Shown here: piece by piece, positions 43,207 to 53,930 of the stretch
Layout of the letters: each line of letters starts with the position of its first letter
How positions within the stretch are numbered: position 1 is the stretch's first letter
Assembly (NCBI RefSeq): GCF_001280015.1
Contig: NZ_LGDV01000096.1
Location: 1-64,000, forward strand
Length of the DNA: 64,000 bases
Direction of reading: 5' to 3'
From: Streptomyces sp. MMG1121
GTDB lineage: Bacteria; Actinomycetota; Actinomycetes; Streptomycetales; Streptomycetaceae
Position numbers and translations under genes: made by a program
Notes under the pieces: generated by a model
Database searches by the model: none
What the model saw: only the letters and a program-made list of their open reading frames with translations
What the model was told of the DNA's origin: nothing

Positions 43207-43302
43207 CGTGCACCCTTCCGTACGAAAAAGAACATAAACATATATTGAGCGACACTTCCGTGGTTCGCCTGTTACGCCGGGAAAGCGCGTGTCGTTGGGA
43301 GC
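43207..43302. promoter_or_regulatory. AT-rich divergent promoter region
   Basis: The stretch 43222-43252 (aaaaagaacataaacatata) stands out in a very GC-rich window and probably carries promoters for both flanking genes. tatatg on the minus strand could be a -10 box of the sigma-like gene. Confidence 0.4.
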
Positions 43303-45216
43303 ATGGCGGGCGTGATCCCGATGACCGTTCGCCGCCCCTCGCTGTCACCGCTGCTGACCCGGCTGCGCGACCGCTCGCCCGGGCTGGCCGCGAGCCTCCT
43401 CGGTGGCGCGGTCGCCGCCGGACTCGGACTCGCCTCGCTCGCCGTGCTCGTGATGGTGCTGTGGGTCAGCTCGCCGTACCCCGACAGCGGACCGGGCGGC
43501 GCACTGCATGTCGCCGCGGCCCTGTGGCTGCTGGCGCACGGCGTCGAACTGGACCGCACCGACACGCTCTCCGGCGCACCGCTGCCGGTGGGGGTGACCC
43601 CGCTGCTGCTGCTCGCACTGCCGGTGTGGCTGCTGTACCGGGCGGCCAGGGACGCCGTCGACGCGCCCACCGACTCCGACGGACCGCCACCCGTCCCCGC
43701 CCGTACGGCGTGGACCGGGGTCGTCCTCGGCTATCTGGGCGTCGGCGTCCCGGCCGCGCTGTACTGCGCGGGTGCCGAACTGCGCCCCGTGTGGCCCTGG
43801 GTGACGGCGTGTCTGCCGCTGGTCGCGGCGGGTGCGGCGGCGGCCGGGGTGTGGACGGCGTACGGCTGTCCGCGCGAACCGCTGCTGAGCGCCGCGGCCG
43901 TACTGCCGGGGCCGACGCGGCGGTTGGTGTCCGGCCCGGACACACGGCGGCGGCTGGGTACGGCCGTACGGGCCGCCGGCGCCGCGACGACCGTGCTCCT
44001 CGGGGGCGGGGCGCTGCTGCTCGGGGTGTCGCTGGTGTGGCACGGCGGGGCGGCGCAGGCGTCCTTCCTCCAGCTGACGGAGGGCTGGACGGGCCGGTTC
44101 GCCGTCCTGCTGCTCGGCATCGCGCTGATCCCCAACGCGGCGGTGTGGGCCGCGTCCTACGCCCTCGGCCCCGGCTTCGTCCTCGGCGCCGGGCACGTGG
44201 TGCATCCGCTCGCCTCCGATCCGGCCCCGCTGCTGCCGCCGTTCCCGCTGCTGGCGGCGGTGCCCGGCCCGGGCGCGGGCACGCCGGTGAACTGGGCGGC
44301 GGGGCTGGTGCCGGTGGCGGCCGGAGTGACGGCGGGGTGGTTCGTGGCACGGGCCGCCGTGGGCCGGCCGAAGCCCGGGGAAGCGGCCTCGGCCCGCTGG
44401 TCGGCCGCCCGGACCGCCGGGGTGGTCCTGCTGACGGCGGCGGTCTGCGCGGTGGTCTGCGCCGTGCTCGCCGAACTGGCGGGCGGCCCGCTGGGTGTGG
44501 CCGCGCTGGCCCGCTTCGGCCCGGTGTGGTGGCAGACCGGGGGAGCGGCGGGGCTCTGGACGGCGGTGCTCGCGATGCCGGTGGCCCTGGTGGTGCGGGC
44601 GTGGCGGCTGTGGGGCCCGCGTACGCGGGCCGGGGAGGTCCCGGCCCAGGACACGGGGGCACGGCGGAAGACCCGGGCGGCCACGACGGACTCCGCCCCG
44701 GCGAGCACCGGGAACGGACGGGAGCGGGACCCTGCCAGGGGCAGGGCGGCGGAGACGACGGCTTCCGCTGGGCCCGGCGCCGTCGAGGACGAGGACGCCT
44801 ACGACGTCCTCCCGGCCGGTGAACCGCCCACCCCGGACTGGCACGACGACCTCGCCCGGGCCTCCCGCTGGGCGGCGCTACGAGCAGCGGCCGCCCCCTC
44901 GGCGCCGCCCACCGAGCCCCGGCCGGACCCCACCGACCACATGCCCGCCACCGGGAAAGCCCCGACGGAACTCGAGACGGAACCCCCGACGGGAACTGAG
45001 ACCGAACCCCTGACGGAACCTCAGCCCGAACGCCGGACGGAACCTCAGCCCGAACGCCGGACGGAACCTCAGACCGAACGCCTGACGGAGCCCCTGACGG
45101 AGCCCTGGACCGGGCCCCCGCAAGAGGCCACGCGAGAAGTCACGGAAGAAGCCCTGGAAGAGGCCGCGGAAGAAGCCGGGAAAGAACCCCCGACGGAAGC
45201 CGCCACCGCCGACTGA
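43303..45216 (+). CDS. DUF6350-type multi-pass membrane protein
   Basis: 637 residues from ATG 43303 (ATG 43321 also possible). About 460 residues are membrane: nine or ten hydrophobic spans, beginning [28 protein letters not shown] and including [17 protein letters not shown] and [25 protein letters not shown]. The latter block, with [15 protein letters not shown], is characteristic of the actinobacterial family annotated as DUF6350 or cell division protein PerM. The C-terminal 170 residues are cytoplasmic and low-complexity, ending in short Thr-Glu-Pro repeats and a Glu-rich tail. Role in cell division is only a family annotation. Confidence 0.8.
   Translation: MAGVIPMTVRRPSLSPLLTRLRDRSPGLAASLLGGAVAAGLGLASLAVLVMVLWVSSPYPDSGPGGALHVAAALWLLAHGVELDRTDTLSGAPLPVGVTPLLLLALPVWLLYRAARDAVDAPTDSDGPPPVPARTAWTGVVLGYLGVGVPAALYCAGAELRPVWPWVTACLPLVAAGAAAAGVWTAYGCPREPLLSAAAVLPGPTRRLVSGPDTRRRLGTAVRAAGAATTVLLGGGALLLGVSLVWHGGAAQASFLQLTEGWTGRFAVLLLGIALIPNAAVWAASYALGPGFVLGAGHVVHPLASDPAPLLPPFPLLAAVPGPGAGTPVNWAAGLVPVAAGVTAGWFVARAAVGRPKPGEAASARWSAARTAGVVLLTAAVCAVVCAVLAELAGGPLGVAALARFGPVWWQTGGAAGLWTAVLAMPVALVVRAWRLWGPRTRAGEVPAQDTGARRKTRAATTDSAPASTGNGRERDPARGRAAETTASAGPGAVEDEDAYDVLPAGEPPTPDWHDDLARASRWAALRAAAAPSAPPTEPRPDPTDHMPATGKAPTELETEPPTGTETEPLTEPQPERRTEPQPERRTEPQTERLTEPLTEPWTGPPQEATREVTEEALEEAAEEAGKEPPTEAATAD
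45012..45083 (+). repeat. 24-bp tandem repeats in the DUF6350 C-terminal tail
   Basis: Two identical copies of a 24-bp unit beginning gacggaacctcagcccgaac (45012 and 45036) and a third with two differences (45060) encode the TEPQPERR repeats. Further, weaker units (ctgacggagccc) flank them. Probably variable in copy number. Confidence 0.8.
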
Positions 45217-45238
45217 AAGCGGCGGCCCGCCCCGGGCC

Positions 45239-46075
45239 TCAGCTGTCCCCGGTCCCCAGAACCCCCCGCAACTGCTTCGGCAGCAAGCTGTCGCAGGACT
45301 GCTTGGCCTCATGGGTCAGGGCGTCGGTCACGCACGTGTAGTAGTCGCGGTAGACGAACTGGACCGTGAACGTCGAGGCCACCAGGACCAGGGCCAGGGA
45401 CGCCGTCACCAGGCCGCCCACCGCCGACGTCACCTGGGGCCGGCCGGCCGGGGTGGGCGCCGGGCCCTCCGGGCTCGGGGTGCGCGGCTTGGCGCGCAGG
45501 GCGCTGATGCCCCAGTACAGGGCCAGCACGCCCAGCAGCAGTGCCACGTACGGCCAGCTGAACAGGGCGAAGAAGACCGCCCACATGCCGGACAGCAGGG
45601 CGTAGCGCGCGCGGCGCTGGGCGGGGTCGGTCGGGTCCCAGCGCATGCCGGAGCCGGCCGGTCCGCCGCCGGAGCCCTGGGGTCCGCCGCCGGGGCGCTC
45701 GCCGAAACCGCCGCCGGAGGAGCGCCCGGGCTGCCGGTCGCTCCACTGGCTGCCCCAGGGAGACCCGCCCCCGGAGCCGCCGCCTCCCGGACCGCCCCAG
45801 GGGCCGCCGCTTCCGTGGCCGCCGCCGGAACCGGACCCGGAGTCGCCCGACTCCTCGGGACGGCGGGGCTGCCAAGGGCGGTCCGGGGTGCCCTCGGGGG
45901 GCGGGGCGAACGGGTTGTCGTTCTGCTGCCCGTCGTCGCGTCCGTCGCCGTTCTGACCTCCCTGGGGCGCCTTGGGCGGCGAGGCCGGGCGCTCCCGCAG
46001 CAGGACGGCGCCACGCTCGCCTCCCTGGGCCGGGCGCGGCGGGAACGTGCGGAGTCGCAGGCTGCGATCGGGCAT
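45239..46075 (-). CDS. Gly/Pro-rich protein with a C-terminal membrane domain
   Basis: 278 residues from ATG 46075 (TTG 46078 is adjacent). The N-terminal 150 residues are low-complexity, rich in Gly, Pro, Ser and Arg. Then [51 protein letters not shown] contains two spans, and [23 protein letters not shown] a third; a short tail with [27 protein letters not shown] has a Cys pair outside. Conserved hypothetical of streptomycetes; function unknown. No clear ribosome-binding site. Confidence 0.75.
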   Translation of the reverse strand: MPDRSLRLRTFPPRPAQGGERGAVLLRERPASPPKAPQGGQNGDGRDDGQQNDNPFAPPPEGTPDRPWQPRRPEESGDSGSGSGGGHGSGGPWGGPGGGGSGGGSPWGSQWSDRQPGRSSGGGFGERPGGGPQGSGGGPAGSGMRWDPTDPAQRRARYALLSGMWAVFFALFSWPYVALLLGVLALYWGISALRAKPRTPSPEGPAPTPAGRPQVTSAVGGLVTASLALVLVASTFTVQFVYRDYYTCVTDALTHEAKQSCDSLLPKQLRGVLGTGDS

Positions 46076-46285
46076 CAAGAGAGCGTCTTCCCCTTGGTGA
46101 ATACGGCTGTCCGACGTGAGCTTCCACCCCGAAAACGCATCGCACCGCGTGCGCGTTCCCGAGCCGGTTCCTCCCGAACGCTACCTTCCGGCCACACCCC
46201 CGTCCCGTGGGGGCCTTCCCGAGTGCCGGTATCGTTGCTGCCGGTCGGCTGCTTCGTAGAGTTCCCCGTATCCAGGGACGCGAAG

Positions 46286-46299
46286 CATTCGTACGAATG
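46286..46299. promoter_or_regulatory. 14-bp palindrome upstream of purN
   Basis: cattcgt is followed directly by acgaatg, 28 bases before the purN GTG. The position suits a regulator acting on purNH transcription. The protein is unknown. Confidence 0.5.
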
Positions 46300-46327
46300 T
46301 ACAAGTTCCCGAGAAAGGGCACCCTCC

Positions 46328-46962
46328 GTGGCCGCCACCCCCGCTGACCCCGCGGTCAAGCGTCTCGTCGTGCTGGTCTCCGGATCCGGCACCAATCTGC
46401 AGGCGCTGCTGGACGAGATCGAGCGCACCGGAGCCGAGCAGTACGGCGCCCGGATCGTCGCCGTAGGGGCCGACCGTGACGGTATCGAGGGGCTCGCCCG
46501 CGCCGAGCGGGCCGGACTGCCGACCTTCGTGTGCAGGGTCAAGGACTTCGGCAGCCGTCAGGAGTGGGATGCCGGCCTCGCCGAGGCCGTGGGCGCCCAC
46601 GAGCCCGACCTCGTCGTCTCCGCCGGGTTCATGAAGATCGTCGGCAAGGAGTTCCTCGCGCGCTTCGGCGGACGGTTCGTGAACACGCACCCGGCCCTGC
46701 TGCCCAGTTTCCCGGGGGCCCACGGTGTGCGCGACGCGCTCGCGTACGGCGCCAAGGTCACCGGCTGCACCGTCCACTTCGTCGACGACGGCGTCGACAC
46801 CGGCCCGATCATCGCCCAGGGCGTGGTCGAGATCCGGGACGAGGACGACGAGAGCGCGCTGCACGAGCGCATCAAGGAAGTCGAGCGAAGGCTGCTCGTC
46901 GAGGTCGTGGGGCGGCTCGCCCGCCACGGCCATCGCATTGAGGGACGAAAGGTAGTTATCCA

Positions 46963-46966
<4 letters not shown>
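46328..46966 (+). CDS. purN: Phosphoribosylglycinamide formyltransferase
   Basis: 212 residues from GTG 46328, which puts the family opening [19 protein letters not shown] near the N-terminus; the frame is open much further upstream but that is antisense to the neighbour. It transfers a formyl group from 10-formyl-THF to GAR in purine synthesis. Active-site residues are clear: Asn-x-His in [18 protein letters not shown], and the Asp in [14 protein letters not shown]. Its stop overlaps the purH start (GTGA), giving a purNH operon. Confidence 0.95.
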
Positions 46967-48531
<1,565 letters not shown>

Positions 48532-48550
48532 TACCGCACCAGCACGAACG

Positions 48551-48590
48551 GACGGCCTCCGGCCCTCCCCCGAGGGAGCCGGAGGCCGTC
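48551..48590. terminator. Bidirectional terminator after purNH
   Basis: gacggcctccggc (48551-48563) pairs perfectly with 48578-48590 and the loop can pair further. It lies between convergent genes. Confidence 0.8.
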
Positions 48591-48601
48591 GGCCTGTCAG
48601 G

Positions 48602-49093
48602 TCAGCAGGGGCGCAGGGACCAGATCGGGTCCCAGGTCGCCGTGCCCGCCTGGTAGGCCGTCGAGGTCCAGCGGACGCTGCCGTCCTGGTTGAAGAACTT
48701 CGCGACCGTGCCCGGCGTCTGGTTGTTGGTGAACGGGCCGTTCCCGGTCCAGTTGTTGACGGTCCAGGTCTGGCACTTGTAGAAGTCGAACTTGGTGCCC
48801 TTGACGATCATGCACAGATGACCGTAGGCGCAGTCGAGGTCCTTGGCGGCGGCCTTGCCCTTCGGGGCGGCGGTGAGGGTCAGGCCGTCGTAGCGGACCT
48901 GGTCGGCGGAGACCTTCAGCGGCTTCGAGTGTCCCGCGAGCACCTGGTCGGCGGTGCGCTGGAGTGCGGTGACCCGGGTGCCGTCCGGTGCGGCCGCGGT
49001 GGTCGCGGTGGCCGCGACCGTGGAGCCGGCGAGCAGGGCGGTGGCCGCGACGAGCAGTGCGGCGGGCTTGGCGATGTTCACGTGTTCCCCCAT
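48602..49093 (-). CDS. Secreted small protein resembling peptidase inhibitor family I36
   Basis: 163 residues from ATG 49093 (GTG 49081 also possible). A signal peptide is evident (AKPAALLVAATALLAGSTVAATATTAAA). After a linker comes DLDCAYGHLCMIVKGTKFDFYKCQTWTVNNWTGNGPFTNNQTPG, with Cys and aromatic spacing like the I36 metallopeptidase-inhibitor family of streptomycetes. It ends in SLRPC, so four Cys may form two disulfides. Expected to be a secreted inhibitor or structural protein. It follows a kinase gene with an extracellular cell-wall-type domain on the same strand, 89 bases away. Confidence 0.72.
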   Translation of the reverse strand: MGEHVNIAKPAALLVAATALLAGSTVAATATTAAAPDGTRVTALQRTADQVLAGHSKPLKVSADQVRYDGLTLTAAPKGKAAAKDLDCAYGHLCMIVKGTKFDFYKCQTWTVNNWTGNGPFTNNQTPGTVAKFFNQDGSVRWTSTAYQAGTATWDPIWSLRPC

Positions 49094-49182
49094 GTGAACG
49101 AGTGGTTCGGTTCCTCCGCCGTGGCGGAGTGGTTCCACCGTCCCAGTCGCGTCCGTCCGCCGGTACCTCGGAAGTCTCAGGG

Positions 49183-50694
49183 TCACTTCTTGCCCGGGGG
49201 CGCGTATTCCTTGAGGTAGTGAGCGACATGGGCGCAGTAGTCGCGGTACTTCGGGGGAACTCCGCCCGTGTCGTTCACCTTCGTGTACGACGTCCGGTAG
49301 GCGGCGGCGAGCAGCACCCGCTTGTCGCCGGGCAGGCCGGCCTTCAGGCGGGGGTCCATGAAGCACAGGTAGTGGCCCATGGCGGCGATGGACACGGAGG
49401 GGGTGAGCGGGGGCGTGGGCGTGGCCGAGGCGGGGATGCCGTCGTCGCGCATCCACCAGCGCAGCACGGCGGGGGTCCAGCGGGCGATGCCGAACTCCTG
49501 ATGGCCGGGGTCGGCGAGGTTCGGGTCGAAATCGCTCTCGGACTTCAGCATCGCCGCGATGAGCGCGGGGGTGACGTCCGGCTGGGAGCAGGTGTGCGCG
49601 GAGTCCACGATGAGCCGGCGGTAGACGACCGGGACGCCCTGGTCGGTACGGAGCTCCGCGGCGCCGTAACGCGCCAGGGACGCGGCCCCGGCGTCGTCGT
49701 TCCCGGTCCGGGTGCTGATGCCGTAGCCGAGGGCCGCGACGGCGACGGCGGCGCCCGTGAGGGCCGCCCACCGGCGTCGGCGGCGCGGGAAGCGACGCGG
49801 CGGGCGGCCTGTGGCCGCCGCCTCGACGCGACGTGCCAGCTCGTCCGTGCCGACCCGCTCGGCGTGCGTACGGGCCAGACAGTCGCGGACGATCTCCCGC
49901 CAGGCGTCCGGCAGTTCGGGCGACAGGCGCAGGTCGTCGGTGCTGCGCGCATAGCCGGCCGCCGCGTCCCGGCGGGCCGCGGGCGTGCCGCCGGGCAGCG
50001 GGAAGGCGCCGGTGAGGACGAGGTGGGCGAGCACGCCGAAGGCCCAGACGTCGGCGGACGGGCGGATCCGCCGGCCGCGGTCGCCGATCTCCGCCCACAG
50101 CAGCTCGGGCGGGGTGTAGTCGGGGGTGGAGAAGGCGGGCGTGTAGGCGTGGGTGCCCTCCAGCTCGGCGGCCATGTTGAAGTCGCCGAGCCGTGCCGAA
50201 CCGTCCGCCATCAGCAGCACATTGGCCGGTTTCAGATCCCCGTGCACCCAGCCCGCCCGGTGCAGTTGGACCAGTCCCTCGCAGACCTGCGCGAGCAGTG
50301 CGGGCCCGGCCGCCGGGCGGGGCGAGCCGGCGAGCAGCGCGGACAGCGAGCCCTCGGCCTTCTCCAGGACGAGGACGGTGGCGCCGTCGAGGGCGGGGCG
50401 GGCCGGGTCGTCGACGACGAGCGTCTCGTACATCCGGATCAGCCGTGGCCGCCTGAGCCGACGCAGCAACTCGACCTCCCGCTGCACGAGTTCGCGCAGA
50501 TGGGTCAGTTGGCGCGGGGTGTTGGTGCCGGTGGGCAGGAACTTCAGGGCGGCGGTCTCGGGCAGGTCGTCGGCGGCTTCGGCGCGCCGGGCCGCGTACA
50601 CGCTGCCGAAGGCGCCCGTCGCGATCGGCTCGCGCACCTCCCAGACGCCGGCCCGGTAGCCCTTGGGCACCGCGACGGCGTACGGCTCGGTCAC
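49183..50694 (-). CDS. Ser/Thr kinase-like protein fused to a lytic transglycosylase-like outer domain
   Basis: 503 residues; the GTG start (50694) overlaps the stop of the FHA gene (GTGA). The kinase domain has the loop ATGAFGSVYAA, Lys in AALKFLP, GDLKPANVLL where the HRD Arg is replaced by Gly (HGD), and DFNMA in place of DFG-x-A, then SADVWAFGVL. The divergent loops may lower or change activity. An Arg-rich stretch (RRFPRRRRRW) precedes the span WAALTGAAVAVAALGYGIST. The outer 150 residues contain IAAMLKSESDFDPNLAD and FGIARWTPAVLRWWM, matching the SLT/lysozyme-like fold with a likely catalytic Glu in KSESDF, followed by ISIAAMGHYLCFMDP and AAAYRTSYTKV. A kinase whose outside part binds or cuts wall glycan is an unusual fusion. 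Confidence 0.82.
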   Translation of the reverse strand: MTEPYAVAVPKGYRAGVWEVREPIATGAFGSVYAARRAEAADDLPETAALKFLPTGTNTPRQLTHLRELVQREVELLRRLRRPRLIRMYETLVVDDPARPALDGATVLVLEKAEGSLSALLAGSPRPAAGPALLAQVCEGLVQLHRAGWVHGDLKPANVLLMADGSARLGDFNMAAELEGTHAYTPAFSTPDYTPPELLWAEIGDRGRRIRPSADVWAFGVLAHLVLTGAFPLPGGTPAARRDAAAGYARSTDDLRLSPELPDAWREIVRDCLARTHAERVGTDELARRVEAAATGRPPRRFPRRRRRWAALTGAAVAVAALGYGISTRTGNDDAGAASLARYGAAELRTDQGVPVVYRRLIVDSAHTCSQPDVTPALIAAMLKSESDFDPNLADPGHQEFGIARWTPAVLRWWMRDDGIPASATPTPPLTPSVSIAAMGHYLCFMDPRLKAGLPGDKRVLLAAAYRTSYTKVNDTGGVPPKYRDYCAHVAHYLKEYAPPGKK

Positions 50695-51434
50695 CGAGCC
50701 GTCCGGCTCGCGGATCCGGACCCGGCGAGCACGACCAGGTCGTCCTCGCGCACCACGTCGAAGCGGAGCGCCAGGGAGACCAGGGACTCCTTCTTGCCGT
50801 TGAGCCGGGGCCCGGGGTCCGCGCTCTCCGGACCGGGCTTGAGCCGCAGCTTCACGGCCAGGTAGTCGATGTTCCACTGCACCGAGGCCCGCGAGGCGGC
50901 CGGCCAGGCGGGGCGCAGCCGGTCGACGACCTGGTCGACGGTGGGCAGCGGGGCGTGCGGGTCGCCGCGCAGCCGCGGCTCGCACAGGGCGGCCAGGACG
51001 GCGAAGTAGCGCTTGGTGCGGTCGACGGAGAAGGCGGCGGCGGTGGTGTCGCCGTCCGGCCCCGCGTCGTCGTTGCGATAGTCGTGGCGCGGTGCCCACA
51101 CCTCGATGGGCAGCAGGTCGCCGGCGGCCGGCAGCACGATCCGGGAGAACTCGAACGGGACGGGCGCGTCGAGCCGGCCCGGGCCGACCTTGATGTGCTC
51201 GCCGGCGCCCTCCGGGTTCTCCACGACGTACGTGTGGCGCGCGGACAGGTTGCTCAGTATCCAGAACGTGCCCTGCGCGGTGACCTCGCCGGCCCGGCGC
51301 GAGACCCCGTCGTGCGGGATCGGCAGGCCGTTGCCCGGTGCCCGCCCGAAGCCGAGGCGCTCGCCGGGGGCGAGGCGGATCTGCTGGTGGTCGTCCTCCG
51401 GGGTCGGCGGAGGTACGACGATGATGCTGTACAA
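50691..51434 (-). CDS. FHA-like phosphopeptide-binding protein
   Basis: 247 residues from TTG 51434 (ggggagac upstream); ATG 51461 is an alternative but adds GTGRRT. An FHA-type beta sandwich opens the protein: LAPGERLGFGRAPGNGLPIPHDGVSRRAGEVTAQGTFWILSNLSARHTYVVEN contains GRAPGN, SRRAG and the Asn of NLS in the expected order. The C-terminal half has FAVLAALCEPRLRGDPHAPLPTVDQVVDRLRPAW and is helical (WNIDYLAVKLRL), like the small winged-helix module seen after FHA in actinobacterial FHA-kinase pairs. FHA domains bind phosphothreonine. Co-translated with the downstream kinase, so they probably form one signalling pair. Confidence 0.8.
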   Translation of the reverse strand: MYSIIVVPPPTPEDDHQQIRLAPGERLGFGRAPGNGLPIPHDGVSRRAGEVTAQGTFWILSNLSARHTYVVENPEGAGEHIKVGPGRLDAPVPFEFSRIVLPAAGDLLPIEVWAPRHDYRNDDAGPDGDTTAAAFSVDRTKRYFAVLAALCEPRLRGDPHAPLPTVDQVVDRLRPAWPAASRASVQWNIDYLAVKLRLKPGPESADPGPRLNGKKESLVSLALRFDVVREDDLVVLAGSGSASRTAR

Positions 51435-51584
51435 GGTGCGTCTCCCCGTGCCTGACGGCAACCCCGGCCGGTACGGCCATTCCGGCCAGACTAGGGGGAC
51501 ACACCAGGGCCGTGCCTCCCCTGGACGGGTGAGACACGGCCCTTGGCGGTGAATGGCGCGAACTGTTCTGTCGCGCGGGTGGGT

Positions 51585-52148
51585 TCAGTAGCGCGGGCGG
51601 TTGAACCAGGCCTTGCCGCCGGCGCCGCCCACGAAGCAGGCGATCAGGATCGACAGGACGGTGTGCACGAGGCCCACCACGATGAACGGGTACAGGCCGA
51701 GGACCGCGGTGATGATGCCGAACACCAAGGTGGTGATGCGGATGCCGTTGCCGCCGGTGTTGAACTTCGCGGCGAGGACCGCCGCGAAGACGCCCCAGGC
51801 GAGCGCGAACACCGCCAGGCCCACCAGGAGGCCGGTCCCGTAGTCGGCGACCCGCTGGAAGGCGGAGTCGTCCTGAAGGGTGCTGTCGTTCTTCGCGTGG
51901 TTCACGACCACCGCGTAGAACACGAACGCAGCCGCGCCGATCAGCTGAAGGCCGACGATCACCCAGAGCATCACCCGGGCCGCGCTGACGTTGCCCGGCA
52001 TGTCGGCCATCGGGGCGCCGACGCCGTAGGGCTGCTGGACGGGCGGGGGCTGGGGATAGCCGTAGCCCTGCTGCTGGCCCTGCGGGTAGCCGTAGCCCTG
52101 CTGCTGGGGCGGCGGGCCGTACGGGTTGTTCGGGTCGCCGAAGCTCAT
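51585..52148 (-). CDS. Gln/Tyr/Pro-rich small membrane protein
   Basis: 187 residues from ATG 52148, ribosome-binding site ggaggaatc. A cytoplasmic N-terminus of Gly-Tyr-Pro-Gln repeats (PQQQGYGYPQGQQQGYGYPQ) precedes four spans: VMLWVIVGLQLIGAAAFVFYAVV, GLLVGLAVFALAWGVFAAVLA, IRITTLVFGIITAVLGLYPF and GLVHTVLSILIACFVGGAG. Such proteins are common in actinobacteria and their role is unknown. It is on the same strand as the FHA-kinase pair, 150 bases upstream. Confidence 0.75.
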   Translation of the reverse strand: MSFGDPNNPYGPPPQQQGYGYPQGQQQGYGYPQPPPVQQPYGVGAPMADMPGNVSAARVMLWVIVGLQLIGAAAFVFYAVVVNHAKNDSTLQDDSAFQRVADYGTGLLVGLAVFALAWGVFAAVLAAKFNTGGNGIRITTLVFGIITAVLGLYPFIVVGLVHTVLSILIACFVGGAGGKAWFNRPRY

Positions 52149-52410
52149 GGCGCTGATTCCTCCGTTGATCGAGTGCGGGGACGAGGCGCGGCACTGCACG
52201 GAGGAGAGTTTCTACAGATGCGGTCCGTCCCCCCGATGAGCTGCCCGCTGCACTGTGCTGCTCATCGTTCTTGACCGGATATGGGCTTGTCCAGCCGGAG
52301 AGGTCAGCGTTGTGCAAGTGCAACCTCGTTGATCAGCGTTCGGGGGACGTGGTACGGCGTACGGCGACCCGGATTGGAACCGGGACCGGTTCATCCGCGA
52401 GGATGGGTGC

Positions 52411-53265
52411 ATGACCGCCCAGATTCTCGATGGCAAGGCCACCGCAGCCGCGATCAAGTCCGATCTGACCGCCCGCGTGGCGGTGCTGAAGGAGAAGGGC
52501 GTCACGCCCGGCCTCGGCACGATCCTGGTCGGGGACGACCCCGGCAGCCAGAAGTACGTCGCCGGCAAGCACCGCGACTGCGCGCAGGTCGGCATCGCCT
52601 CCATCCAGCGTGAGTTGCCCGCCACCGCCACCCAGGAGGAGATCGAGGCGGTCGTCCGCGAGCTGAACGAGGACCCGGCCTGCACCGGCTACATCGTCCA
52701 GCTGCCGCTGCCCAAGGGCATCGACGAGAACCGCATCCTGGAGCTGATGGACCCGGCCAAGGACGCCGACGGCCTGCACCCGATGAACCTCGGCCGGCTG
52801 GTGCTGAACGAGCCCGCGCCGCTGCCCTGCACCCCCAACGGCATCCTCTCCCTGCTGCGCGCCCACGGCGTCGAGATCAAGGGCGCCGAGGTCGTGGTCG
52901 TCGGCCGCGGTGTCACCATCGGCCGGCCGATGCCGCTGCTGCTCACCCGGCGCAGCGAGAACGCCACCGTGACCCAGTGCCACACCGGCACCCGCGACCT
53001 GCCCGGCCACCTCAAGCGGGCCGACATCATCATCGCGGCCGCCGGCTTCCCGCACCTGATCCGCGCCGAGGACGTCAAGCCGGGCGCCGCCGTCCTGGAC
53101 GTCGGCGTCTCCCGCAACGCCGACGGCAAGATCGTCGGTGACGTCCACCCGGACGTCACCGAGGTGGCCGGCTGGATCTCTCCGAACCCCGGTGGTGTGG
53201 GCCCGATGACCCGGGCGCAGCTGCTGGTCAACGTGGTCGAGGCGGCGGAGCGCAGTGCCGGCTGA
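52411..53265 (+). CDS. folD: Bifunctional methylene-THF dehydrogenase / methenyl-THF cyclohydrolase
   Basis: 284 residues. Interconverts methylene-, methenyl- and 10-formyl-THF, supplying one-carbon units for purine synthesis (compare purN and purH in this window). Family signatures: [28 protein letters not shown] with the active-site Tyr/Lys pair, [55 protein letters not shown] (NADP-binding) and AAGFPHLI. C-terminus [22 protein letters not shown]. Start ATG 52411. The next gene begins 11 bp inside it. Confidence 0.97.
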   Translation: MTAQILDGKATAAAIKSDLTARVAVLKEKGVTPGLGTILVGDDPGSQKYVAGKHRDCAQVGIASIQRELPATATQEEIEAVVRELNEDPACTGYIVQLPLPKGIDENRILELMDPAKDADGLHPMNLGRLVLNEPAPLPCTPNGILSLLRAHGVEIKGAEVVVVGRGVTIGRPMPLLLTRRSENATVTQCHTGTRDLPGHLKRADIIIAAAGFPHLIRAEDVKPGAAVLDVGVSRNADGKIVGDVHPDVTEVAGWISPNPGGVGPMTRAQLLVNVVEAAERSAG

Positions 53266-53713
53266 GAACGCCCGCGCGGGGGCGGTCACCCGCGGCACGC
53301 AGCACCCGGACAAGGGCCCGCAGCGGCCCACCCGCCGCTTCCCGCGGATCACCAGGGACACCGCGCGGCCCGAGGGCGGCGGCCGGGCCGCGCCCGGTGA
53401 CGCGTCGGCCCCCGCCCGGCAGTGGCCGTTGCTGGTCGTGCTGGGCGCGGTCGCGCTCGGCCTGCTGCTGACGTCGCTCGACGTGTTCCGCTGGGGCACC
53501 CTGCTGATCGGGGCCGCCCTGCTGGCCGGCGCGGTCATGCGCTGGATACTGCCGAGCGTCGGCATGCTCGCCGTCCGCTCCCGGTTCACGGACATCGCCA
53601 CGTACGGCATCCTCGGCCTCGCGATCGTCCTGCTGACGATGATGGCCCAGCCCAGACCGTGGATCGAGGTCCCGTTCCTGAAGGACACCCTGCACTTCAC
53701 GGTCACCAAGTAG
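53255..53713 (+). CDS. DUF3017-family membrane protein
   Basis: 152 residues, GTG 53255, overlapping folD by 11 bp and therefore translationally coupled. A basic, Gly/Pro-rich N-terminus is followed by three spans ([41 protein letters not shown] and [21 protein letters not shown]). The pattern matches the DUF3017 family, which is usually found next to folD in streptomycetes. Function unknown. Confidence 0.88.
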   Translation: MPAENARAGAVTRGTQHPDKGPQRPTRRFPRITRDTARPEGGGRAAPGDASAPARQWPLLVVLGAVALGLLLTSLDVFRWGTLLIGAALLAGAVMRWILPSVGMLAVRSRFTDIATYGILGLAIVLLTMMAQPRPWIEVPFLKDTLHFTVTK

Positions 53714-53730
53714 CGGTGCCCGCACGGCCG

Positions 53731-53763
53731 GTGGCCCGCGTCTCCCCCGGGGACGCGGGCCAC
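53731..53763 (+). terminator. Terminator after folD-DUF3017
   Basis: gtggcccgcgtc (53731-53742) pairs exactly with 53752-53763 across a 9-base loop. Confidence 0.75.
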
Positions 53764-53930
53764 CGCCGCTTCCCCCGCCCATCGACGCTACGGCCGTCCG
53801 CCCCGGCCCGCGTCCGCCGACGGGCCGAACTCGTCGGCCACCCGCGGACGTAGGCGCCGGGCTCCTGCAACTTCCGCGGTACCGCGTGCGGTTGACTCCC
53901 GGTCGCGGCCGCGGGCGTTAACCTGCGGCG

